A stretch of 64,000 nt of DNA from positions 25,541-89,540 of the forward strand of contig WNNJ02002365.1 in assembly GCA_012934845.2 (NCBI GenBank), given 5' to 3'. This document shows positions 53,995 through 63,440 of the stretch, in pieces. Under the pieces are notes generated by a model. That model saw nothing but the letters and a program-made list of their open reading frames with translations, made no database searches and was not told the DNA's origin. Source of the DNA: Pomphorhynchus laevis. Taxonomy: Eukaryota; Acanthocephala; Palaeacanthocephala; Echinorhynchida; Pomphorhynchidae. Both the position numbers and the translations under genes were made by a program. Each line of letters begins with the position of its first letter. Position 1 is the stretch's first letter.

Positions 53995-55165
53995 AAAGGA
54001 GGTGTTTGAATGTGATAAAGGAGGGAGCGCGGCGGACGTCGAAAGGGAGTTGATTCCAGGCGAGTGAGGCGGCGACGAGGAAGGATCGGAGACCGTAGTT
54101 GTTGGAGTAATTGGGAACGTGGAGTAAGAGGGAATTACGGGAACGCAGCGATAGCGAGGTGGGGCGAGTGTCGTCTAAGAAAGGAAGGTTGATGAACGAT
54201 GGGGAGCCGACAGCGATGAGACGAAAAGTTACGAGAAGAAGGCGGAGTTTGATGCGGATGTGGATGTTGGGTCAGGAGAGTTGGACAAAATATGTGGATG
54301 TGTGGTCGAAGCGACGGAGACGAAAGAGCACTCGAACAGCGGTGTTGACTATTCGTTGTAGGGAGTAGTTTGATGGATTTTGGAGAATTGGAGAAAAGGC
54401 TAAGGCAGTAATCGATTTTAGGGAAAAGAAGCGATGAAAGAAGAGACATACAAGAACGGAAGTCGATAAGGGGGCGGATACGGCGGATGTCACGGAGAAT
54501 TAAGTTAGACGAGCGGACCTTGTCACGGACGAAGGGTTTAAGGGAAAGGTGATCATCGAAATGGAAGCCTAAGAAAGTGAGATTGTGGACTATGGGGATG
54601 ATCGATGAGGCAAAAGATACAGTGGGAGGAGATATGTTTGGTTTACGGGGGAGGATCCACATTATTTTGGACTTGTCGGGGTTTAGAACGAGATGGAGAT
54701 TGGAGAGACGTTTGTAGATAGAAGAAAGACAGTTGGAGGCAGAAATGCCGATATCGTGTATGCGATGTGCGGGTGCATGAGCATAGATTAGAATGTCATC
54801 GGCGTATTGCATGACGTTAAAGGAGTAAGGTTTGATAAACGGAGAGAGATCGCCAAGCAGAAGAGAGAAAAGCAGGGGACCTAGGACTGAACCTTGTGGG
54901 ACTCCGCAAAAAATAGGGATGGGAGGGGATGATGATGAATTAGAACAGACGCGAAAGGAACGGTCGGATAGATATGAGGCAAACCATGCTATGGAGGAGG
55001 AAGAAAAGCCGTAATCATAACGAAGGCGAGAAAGGAGGACGGAGTGGTCGACAATGTCGAATGCGGAGGAGAGGTCGAGGGAGATGAGAACACTATATAG
55101 AGCCTTGTCTCGAGAAATGAGTAAGTCGTTGTAAACTTTCATGCAGGCGATTTCTGTGGAGTGAT
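53995..55165 (-). mobile_element. LINE A subfamily fragment, RT region, inverted (A2c)
   Basis: A 335-codon minus-strand frame (55142-54135) holds LISLDLSSAFDIVDHSVLLSRLRYDYGF (motif A), FCGVPQGSVLGPLLFSLLLG (B), QYADDILIYAHAPAHRIHD (C) and LNPDKSKIMWILPRKP, VHNLTFLGFHFDDHLSLKPF (thumb). The C-terminus then shifts frame. The catalytic residues are intact. The copy starts abruptly at 55165 and has no 3' tail: its 3' edge meets the plus-strand endonuclease piece at about 53990. Confidence 0.85.
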
Positions 55166-55825
55166 GTTGAAGTAAACTCTTACAAATATACGTACAATTA
55201 ATGCCAGTTCAGATAAAAAGTATCTATAAGAATATATTGAAACTGTCGTCATTCCATTCTATATTTAACCCTCAGTCTTAACTAAAAATAAATTTATTTT
55301 TAGACACAAAATTAATTTGTTTTAAATTGCTTCGGTGTTTGGTAAATGTAGGTATATCTCCCTGCATATCAATTACAAGTAGAGATACTGTTAACTTATA
55401 TTTTCATTGTCATTTTCCTGAGTTCATTGACAACATTAAATAACCACTGGTAATTGTTTGTAGTGTCTAATTGGTAGTGTCTAATTTCGGAAATTTTCGA
55501 TTAAACAGTTGGTTTTGTTTCGATACCACACACATATTTTATATCAATTAAATTAGAATTGCATCCATTGTTTCACAGCCATTCTTGATTTGAAAAACAA
55601 TAATTCCAAATAAAACCCTTTTCAGTTTAAACCCTTCCCAGTTTAAAAATTCTTGGTTACTAACTACTTACATTTGAGAAATAATTAACATACATGAATA
55701 TGTACAATGTCTCCCCGATTCTGAAGGTAATCATTTCAACGGCTCTTATTAAATACTTCTGCAAACAAAGCTTATACACAAATAATCAATCAACAAATAA
55801 TCTATCGACACACAATCAGCGAATA
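55166..55825. other. Unassigned A/T-rich sequence
   Basis: No recognised gene or repeat. Confidence 0.35.
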
Positions 55826-55830
55826 AATCA

Positions 55831-57345
55831 ATGATTTCTGGAACGTGCGCTATCTGTTCACGACCGTACGCTTTGACAAAGAAAGGAAGATTAAGAGTGC
55901 ACAAAGTCAATGGTAGTCGATGTTTGGGCTCTGGATGCGAACCACGTTCAGTTCGACAGTTGCATGATATCATGAGTAATCAATTATTCCTTATAACTAC
56001 TCCAAATATCAACGCTTAATGTATTCTGATCAAAGCATTGATATTTTGAACACAGTGTGGTCTTTTAATGCATCAACAATAAAACGAATACCATGGTCAG
56101 TGCGTGCGCGTGCTGCTCATTTAATGTCCTCGCTTATCAATGAGGCATTTTGTCAACAATCAGTGGAAAGCTGGACCGCCCTACTTTGCTTTTCAAAACT
56201 CTGTTTTATTTCTGGGGTCGAATACAAAACAAGAGGCGAAAGAAACATAAAAAACGCATCGCGGACATGTTTTCATTAATGAAATCGCGAGACCTTCGGA
56301 GTTTGCTTTCGTTGACATATTCATATGTTAGGTCCGGAATCCCCAAGTCAAAATCATCTGGAAAGATTTTAAGCAAATCTAACTCGCAAAAAGATTTTAT
56401 TGATCTCGCACGAATCGGCAACTTCAGTAAGGAAATGCGGAGACTCACATATGATGGAATTTGCACCTCTACACCGCTGGTAAGAAATAAGCTAGAGAGT
56501 CTGCATTTGGTAACTGGCACTGTGATTAATAAGATGCCACCAAGGTCCCAACCAATATGAGTAGATTCTGAGGCAGTCATGACTTCTATATTCGCTTTTC
56601 CCAAATCTACATCTGGATGTTTGGGTTTGCGCCCTGAACATCTACAGGACATGATATCTGCTGATCATGAAAACCTTTTATCGCGTCTCACGAACCTTGT
56701 AAATCAGTTGATAGATGGAGTAGCGCCACGAGAGTTATCCGATTTCCTTGCTGGTGCCGACCTGATCGCGCTAAACAAGCAATGTGGAGGGATCCGACCA
56801 ATTGCAGTTGGTAAAACGCTCCGTCGTCTGTGTTCAAAATGCATATGTCAGAGGTTGCGAAACAAATTTTCCACCACTCTTAATCTTCAACAGGTCGGGG
56901 TGTCGACTTCGAACGGCATGGAACTCATCATTCATGAGGCCAAAATCAAAAACCACGAGCAAATTAATAATTCAGATTGGGTGTGGCTAAAGGTTGACGT
57001 ACGCAATGCCTTTAATTCACTGAGTCGTGGTGTAATTATTCAAGCCGTCGATTGTCAAAGTTGAGACCTATGGCGGATGGAACGTTGGCGGACTACGTCT
57101 TATCCGTAGAATAGCGCGCTACCTTGCAGCTCGTCGAAACATTCCTTATTCACGGGTAGCTGAGGAATTATTTCAGCGAATATCGATCGCGCTAATGAGA
57201 GGGAATGCCAAGGCTCTCCTAACAAGCCTACCCGACGACGACAACGGCTGGAATCGAGTGTCTATTGATTGCAGTGAGGATCCTCAATATCGACTTTTCG
57301 CACTGCACCCCTCAACATCCATTATTGACGAATCCAACTAACAAA
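55831..57345 (+). mobile_element. Reverse-transcriptase element of unrecognised class, broken
   Basis: Plus-strand pieces in order. GTCAICSRPYALTKKGRLRVH with GSRCLGSGCEP is a Cys/His finger. FNASTIKRIPWSVRARAAHL and SVESWTALLCFSKLC form a helical domain, followed by LTYDGICTSTPLVRNKLESL. Then comes a polymerase: LGLRPEHLQDMI, LIALNKQCGGIRPIAVGKTL (fingers), QVGVSTSNGMELIIHEAK, WLKVDVRNAFNSLSRGVII (motif A). Motifs B and C are missing, and the frame resumes near 57070 with RRIARYLAARRN and LFQRISIALMRGNAKALL. From memory, 'GGVRPIAVGE' fingers with a final 'RLSVALQRGNA' block occur together in RT proteins annotated in sponges, corals and algae; I cannot name the family. It lacks any capsid or envelope part. 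Several breaks and one internal loss. Confidence 0.6.
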
Positions 57346-59130
57346 TATTGCTGCAACAGGGAAATGAACAGAATTGCAGTAGTGAGGAACTAGAAATTTC
57401 AAATCTAGTTGGAATGGAGGTACACGCCGTTACCGATAATTTCGGAAATTTTGGAATTCCGTGTTTTGCGAGCGAGTGACAAGCGACTGTCTAGTAAGTA
57501 CTTAAATAAAATCGAGGAATACTTGTGGTTTGGATCACAAAAGCAGGGAACGTTCAACAATGTGACAGCATACAGAGACCAAAGCGAATATCCAAAAAAA
57601 GATTTTTTGACTTAGTACAAAATATCTGTGAAAAAGATATGTATACAAACGGAGAAACTAAGTTTCTTTCTTAACGCCATCACGCGATCACACTTCTGCC
57701 TCGATATGTTTGTGTTTTATGTCCAAAAGCAACATATTCTAGCAGCGAGAACCGAAGATGTAGTCGACAACAAGGCAAATCTATCGACAAGCAACAATCT
57801 GATATGATGCGGATAAGATTGGTCGAAACAAGAAAAGTCAAAGAAAATTCGATTTTGACTTCATGGCCCGCCTCGGAAACATGTTCTTCCAACGAATTTA
57901 ACCGGCACTGGAACCGAATAAAATATCGTTCTTCGTCCTATTAAAACTACAACTACCAAAGACCAGCTATGAAGGGCTCGAAGCTTCCAACTCAGGCGTC
58001 AGTGAACAGTACAAAACAATCCAGCAACAAGCAACAGCGACTACGAGAGATCGTGACGGGCAGGCCAGCGAACTAATTGGGCATCGGAGACAATTGAGAA
58101 ATGCGAAAACGTCAAGCAATGCTAGTTACAGAGGGAGAAAGCGAATGGGTCGATGTCGCGACCATTTATCGGCCCAACTTATCCTTCACAAGGTCGGAGA
58201 GCCGCTTTTTCGAAGACGATGCAAAAGATTCAAACATGGGGTCTTCACACGAGGATCTAAGCAGGGAAGATAAAGCGTTGTCCATAGCAAGGGGATAACC
58301 GCGATTGGCAAGGTGAGGCGGACACTCCTTTGAATATGGAGTCGCGTGAAGACGCAGAATTTTTAGACAACGAGGGCATCTCTTGCGCTGCCCGTATAGA
58401 CGACGGACTGCATGAGGATTTACGCTGACATAATGGATAATTCTATTCTTTTTGTAGATTGAATATTAGCAATTATTTCCAGTAAAACAGTTTCCATTTA
58501 ATATGTAAATATTACTGTCTTCAAGAAACCTGTAAATTTTGAAAATATATGTACTAGTATGGTATTTATAGGGCACTATGTATACATTGGATAAAATGAA
58601 CTAAATTAGGGGAAATGAACTAAATTAATAATAATGAAAATTCCTATAATTCGCCAGAAACGATACTTGGACGTTCTTATGAAAAAGCTTAGAAGAAGTG
58701 TCAAATGTGATTTGTGTGTAGTAGAGATAACAGGTGAAGTACACAAATATCAGCAATTGTATTATTTTTAAATGCTCTAATCGGGAATGCAATCTGCATA
58801 GCACAACAAAAATCTGTAAAATAGTGGAAATAAATTTACGCAATATAATCTAAGCCTAAAATAATCGAGAAAAGACTGTGTGGTGAAGACACAATATGTC
58901 GATAAAAAACAAAATATAAACTCAGGACATGAATGACTTATTCTTAAATGAGTGAATGTGGATGGATAGGAATGCTGGGAAAACTTTTAATTCTATACTT
59001 TATTTATTGAAAAAATAACATTAATTGTTTTGGAGAAAAACATGCGGCTATATCTCTGAGGGAAAACAAACCTAATCACATGCATCTCGGTTATTGAATG
59101 ACGTAAAATATTCTTTCAATTATACGGTTA
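57346..59130. other. Unassigned sequence after the RT element
   Basis: 57346-58430 is more G+C-rich and has several short frames (for example 57409-57615 and 58101-58298) that resemble no family I know; it may be the decayed 3' part of the preceding element or host sequence. 58430-59130 is A/T-rich without visible genes. Confidence 0.35.
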
Positions 59131-59136
59131 ATTAAA

Positions 59137-59514
59137 ACCAATATTAATGATAAAGAAGGTGTATATCTAGATATGAACATTAAATTAACATTAACTAAAA
59201 CTACTATTAATTTATATCGTAAAGATGACATATTTAAATTTACAAGAAACATATTTTTGCATGAGCATTCATGCATACCATATAATATAAAATATAATAC
59301 ATTAAATAATGAAATTTTAAGAATTGCAACAATATGTAATGATATTGGCTTTCTTAAAAATCATTTAAATAATTTAATAGATACATATTTTAAACTAGGT
59401 TACTATAAAAATAACATCAAGCAGAAAATAGTAAAATATATAAATCAACACAATAATATAAAGAATAAATTTAAACTCTTAAGTGGCAAATTTTTATGGA
59501 TGGATAATAAATAA
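59137..59514 (+). pseudogene. Penelope-like RT C-terminal fragment
   Basis: Reads EGVYLDMNIKL (the 'FLD' block), TTINLYRKDDIFKF (RKP-type block), then HEHSCIPYNIKY and LNNEILRIATICND, the 'E-x-x-R' segment, and finally LIDTYFKLGYYKNNIKQKI with its GY motif. It ends in a stop after KFLWMDNK, immediately followed by the structured module. No GIY-YIG domain follows, so if Penelope-like it belongs to a nuclease-lacking type or has lost it. The part from 59350 recurs at 18383-18533. 5'-truncated. Confidence 0.6.
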
Positions 59515-59520
59515 TATACT

Positions 59521-59850
59521 TTGTATTAGAATAAGATACTAGATAGTTATTTCAGAGGAAATACATCATTAGCATGTATTTGGCCCCGCTGCTATGTTGG
59601 GTAGAGGAGTTAGGGGCCGAAACCTGATAGCATAGCAGTTCCTCCTGATGACCTCTAATTCTTATTCCGAAACAACGTCTGTTATTTATTAGTCAATTCA
59701 TAAAAATTGAGCTTTTCTTTTAAATTCTAACTTTATATTAATTTAAAATTATATAAAATCTTATATAATCATTTATTATTTAATTATTTATAATTATTTA
59801 TCTTTATTTTTATTTATCAATACTATAAAATAAGTATACTTAGCTGATCT
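59521..59850 (+). ncRNA. Structured 3' module with stem-loop and H-type pseudoknot (reference copy K1)
   Basis: Parts in order. Outer arm 59521-59545 can pair with 59654-59675. Hairpin H1 is AAATACAT (59559-59566) / ATGTATTT (59574-59581). P1 is GGCCCC (59582-59587) / GGGGCC (59613-59618). P2 is CTGCTATG (59589-59596) / CATAGCAG (59631-59638). P1 and P2 interleave (P1, P2, P1', P2'), so they form a pseudoknot; GAAA follows P1'. A downstream hairpin, agtcaatt/aattgact, is intact in the 10-kb copies. The module follows the RT stop codon here and at 18.5 kb, which makes it the element's 3' untranslated end. Confidence 0.6.
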
Positions 59851-59859
59851 TATTAGTCA

Positions 59860-60880
59860 TAGGGTTTTAAAAGTGGTAGCCAAGCATTTCCGTCACATGC
59901 GACTAAATGGGTTAAGACAATAAATGGGTTTGAATTTGGACTTTGTTAACATTATATTTTTGTTTAGGATTTGTAAAAAATCAGGCCTTATAATCTGTGT
60001 TTATGCCTGTATTCCGAGCTTACAATCGATCAATATAATAATAAGCTAAAACTGATTGTAATATTCGTCTTTCAGCTAAAGACTTAGCATAATAATTTTG
60101 CAATCTGGTGATCTACCGACGATAACTTTGCCAATATATACCAACATACATTTAAAAACGTTAAGAATCGATGGTCTAGGAAGTAGAACTAAAGTAAAGC
60201 TACAAGGTGATACATTGGTAGATTAAATTATGCAAATCAACATAGCAAAATACAAATATACTCTAAGCGACTAATGTTGCGACATTAAATGTAGCGTGTG
60301 TTGTGTGATCCTTCACATTTTTCAAACTTTAGGTTTGAATAAAACAGCTACTAGCTAAATATTTGAAATTGAACAATACTAGCAAGTAATGAAATAAAAT
60401 ATCATTTTAATGTATGTAAAATGGAATAAAAACGATTGTATTATTTAAATACATGTTATAAATTTGTAGTTTACTCGATGATTATTAACTGATCAAAGGA
60501 GATAGTGGATATAATTTTTATTGTAATCGAATTGCCGATAGCTAACTGTATCATAATCAAGACAAAATTTTATAAAAAATTTTAAAAATTGATGGTTATA
60601 TGATGATTACCATTTCGAAGAAGTTCAAACGATTAGTCATGTCTCTTTATTCATCAAAACATCAAACTAAAATTCATAGTGAACAACAAAATAAACAAGA
60701 AAGAACATTAGCGATGAAACACAAAAACAATAACAATGAGAAAAAAGAAACATTATTTAAAATAAAATGAATTATAAGATTGATTAAAAAATAGTAAATA
60801 GTTTTAAATAATGAATAAACTACAAAATACAATTCCAAAATATATGTTATTTAATCAATATCGAGTTTAATTTTAAAAAT
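59860..60880. other. Unassigned A/T-rich sequence
   Basis: No gene, tail or repeat partner recognised. Confidence 0.4.
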
Positions 60881-60884
60881 CAAT

Positions 60885-61170
60885 TTATTTTGACTTTTTG
60901 CATAAAAATGTTTTTTGTATTTTACGTTCAAGAATGTTATTCTCCACCGAAATCACTTCACTTCTATCGAACGCTATTGCATGATAATAGCTTAAGAGAT
61001 TATCTAAAACAGATCCTGATCCAATTCGTTTCTTTACAGAATATTTATTTTGAACAATACGTTTTGATAAACCCTGCCTCGATTGACCTATATACACGTT
61101 ATCACAATTAACACAAGGTATTTAATATACAATACCATCTTTATTGTATTGTGGTTTGAGTTTAAATGTA
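60885..61170 (-). pseudogene. Penelope-like GIY-YIG endonuclease fragment
   Basis: The minus strand reads a basic lead-in (NPKIKNTFKLKPQYNKDG), then GIVY and IPCVNCDNVYIGQSRQGL, the GIY-YIG core with its C-x2-C pair, Tyr and catalytic Arg region (SKRIVQNKYSVKK). FDRSEVISVENNILERKI follows, carrying the late catalytic Glu helix. It is the C-terminal nuclease of a Penelope-like element; no RT lies upstream within 1 kb. Broken. Confidence 0.78.
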
Positions 61171-61790
61171 TTTTTAATTTTTGGATTTTTATATTTTATA
61201 AACAACTATGATATTGTTGCCATTTGCTGGAACATTTGGCATGCTTAACTATTTCGCTGTTCCATCTATCATCAATATATGATACACCCATATATTGTAT
61301 CTCTAGTTGTGGTCCTATAATCGTAACGCCGTTTCCTTTGAAATAAGACGTTTACGCCGTTACGGAGTCCGCTTTTTTCATTGTCACGCAAATTGGCCTT
61401 ATTGATGGTTGATGTTCGTTTGCGCGAAGAACGCAGCCGTACCATCGTTGTCACCTATTCGCAAAGTTCATTGAAACACCATTTCGTATTGTTGATGCGA
61501 CGGTTTTGTTTTACGACTAGCTTTCCACGAAGTCTATCGCCAACCCTCTTCCTTTCTCTGCACGGCTTGGCCTGGCCATGAGGGAGTTGATATTATACAT
61601 ATATATACATATATATTTACATTTATATTGTTAAGAATAAACCGACACGGGTGAACACAGCGTTGTTGAAACGTTTCACCCCGAAAAGCTTCTTTAGTCA
61701 ATCTTAAAGTCACAATACACTGTCAATAAATCACATATCACTTAAAGAAGATAAAACTATACAGAAAAAAGAGAGAAAAGGAACGTAGAT
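61171..61790. other. Unassigned sequence with a TA-rich stretch
   Basis: Contains a tata/cata repeat at about 61593-61625. The segment 61300-61580 is more G+C-rich, with short frames lacking any motif I recognise. Confidence 0.35.
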
Positions 61791-61794
61791 ACAC

Positions 61795-62115
61795 TTAGCC
61801 GACATCGCGCCACTGGTAGATGTGGTTATCTGTGTTCACATCAGGTTGTAAATCTGTGTGTAATCGTCCGATCCATTGTTGCTCAATCTTTTTTCTATCA
61901 TCTGTATCACTCTCCACTCCTATAATTTGGTATTTGAATTGGTGGGCACACCCTTCCGTTATTGTGTGAGAAGCAACCCCATAGCTTATAGCTTTATTTT
62001 AATGTGGTGGCGACGCTTAGTGAGAAGGTCTTTGAGTGCGTTCACTGTTTCGCTTACTTATTGTGCCGTGTATATTCTGCATGAATCGTGATACAATACT
62101 CCACGTGTCTTGCAG
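61795..62115 (-). pseudogene. Second Penelope-like GIY-YIG endonuclease fragment
   Basis: Minus strand: GVLYHDSCRIYTAQ (GIY and YIG-like strands), SETVNALKDLL, then after a break SHTITEGCAHQFKYQIIG, DDRKKIEQQWIG (R-x3-E helix with the catalytic Glu), LQPDVNTDNHIYQW. The end resembles the 'LN-x-D ... W' C-terminus of Penelope-like proteins. Different in sequence from the fragment at 60885, so from another lineage. It shares orientation with the hammerhead-bearing repeats at 63.4-64 kb and may belong to the same element. Broken. Confidence 0.62.
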
Positions 62116-62394
62116 TTTGCACTGACTCTCAGGGCCTATGTGCTTACTGTAACTGAGCTTTTGAACGAAGATTATGTATCAATGTCAACATAACACTTAC
62201 ATCTTTTATCATTAAAATATGATGAATTGTGATTGATGTATGCTTTAGGTTTGTTCAGTTTACTGTGTACAAGAGTTGATCAGATTGTACGTATTATAAG
62301 ATATAACACTCGTGGCTTCTTTATTTTTGCTTCGTATTGATAATTTACCTGCTTAACTAATTTAGTCGCATCGTGCTGAAATGTCTTCAGCGGC

Positions 62395-63385
62395 AATGAC
62401 AATTAAGACAATTAGGCAGTGTTGGAAACTCCTTTATTCACAATGTCACACAGGCAACCGAAACGACCAGTGATTACTTCATTCCACTGATGAGTGCTGC
62501 CGAATACTTATTGGTCGTCTAGAAGTGACATGGTGACTGAAAGTCGTGAATCGAAGTCAAGTCTACCAAGCAACACCATTCAGCATAAATGCTGTATTTC
62601 GTGAGAAATCCTGAACCGTTGTCTACTCAGCATATCCGTGCACTACTATTTTACATGCCGCATCCATTAAGGATCCAACGAGTGCAGCGACAATTCAGCA
62701 ACAACCTTTCAACAGTGTTTAAGGATTGTCCGCACAGCAATTCGATCTGGTAAAGAGCGTAATCCTCAGACAATTAAGCAAAGTGTCGAAAACGCCTTTA
62801 TTCACAATGTCACACAGGCAACCGAAACGGCTAGTGAGTACTTCATTCTACTGATGAGTGTTGCCGGGTACTCATTGGTCGTCTAGAAGTGACATGGTGA
62901 CTGAAAGTCGTGAATCGAAGTCCAGTCTATCAAGCAACACCATTTAGTATAAATGCCGTATTTCGTAAGAAATCTTGAACCGTTTTCTACTCAGCATATC
63001 CGTGCCCTATTATTATACATGCCGTATCCAACGAGTGCAACGACAATTCAGCAACAACCTCTGCCTAGTGTTTAAGGATGGTCCGCACAGCAATTTGATC
63101 TGGTAAAGAGCGTAAGCCTCAGTCAATTAAGCAAAGTGTCGGAAAAGCCTTTATTCACAATGTCACACAGGCAACCGAAACGACCAGTGTGTACCTCATT
63201 CTACTGATGAGTGTTGCCGGGTACTCATCATTTCGATGCTGAAGTGGTCGTCTAGAAGTGACATGGTGACTGAAAGTCGTGAATCGAAGTCCAGTCTATC
63301 AAGCAACACCATTTAGTATAAATGCCGTATTTCGTAAGAAATCCTGGACCGTTGTTTACTCAGCACATCTGTGCACTACTATTAT
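62395..63385 (+). repeat. Tandem array, three units of about 355 bp
   Basis: The motif 'tttattcacaatgtcacac' occurs at 62433, 62797 and 63150 (spacings 364 and 353). Units are about 85-90% alike. The third is cut by a TA microsatellite. Each unit contains an extended hairpin (62828-62841 paired with 62868-62881 in unit 2; 14 bp with wobble pairs) whose loop holds CTGATGA. Unit 3 has an insertion in one arm. No open frame runs through. Confidence 0.85.
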
Positions 63386-63405
63386 ATATATATATTAAAT
63401 ATATA

Positions 63406-63438
<33 letters not shown>

Positions 63439-63440
63439 AT
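63384..63440. repeat. TA microsatellite
   Basis: Nearly pure alternating TA with small interruptions (ttaaatat, ataattataat), joining the 355-bp array to the 464-bp repeats. Confidence 0.9.

Noticed and set aside
57346-58430. Host gene exons after the RT element
   Set aside because: Short frames without motifs, splice logic or similarity; may be decayed element sequence.
59640-59680. CTGATGA ... GAAAC ... GTC in the structured module as a hammerhead ribozyme
   Set aside because: The segment between the boxes cannot form stem II, the other module copies read GATAC instead of GAAAC, and no stem I pairing exists. The pseudoknot is the better description.
61620-61700. Possible long-terminal-repeat-like edge around 'tgttaagaataaacc'
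   Set aside because: No matching second repeat, no primer-binding site and no internal coding region nearby.
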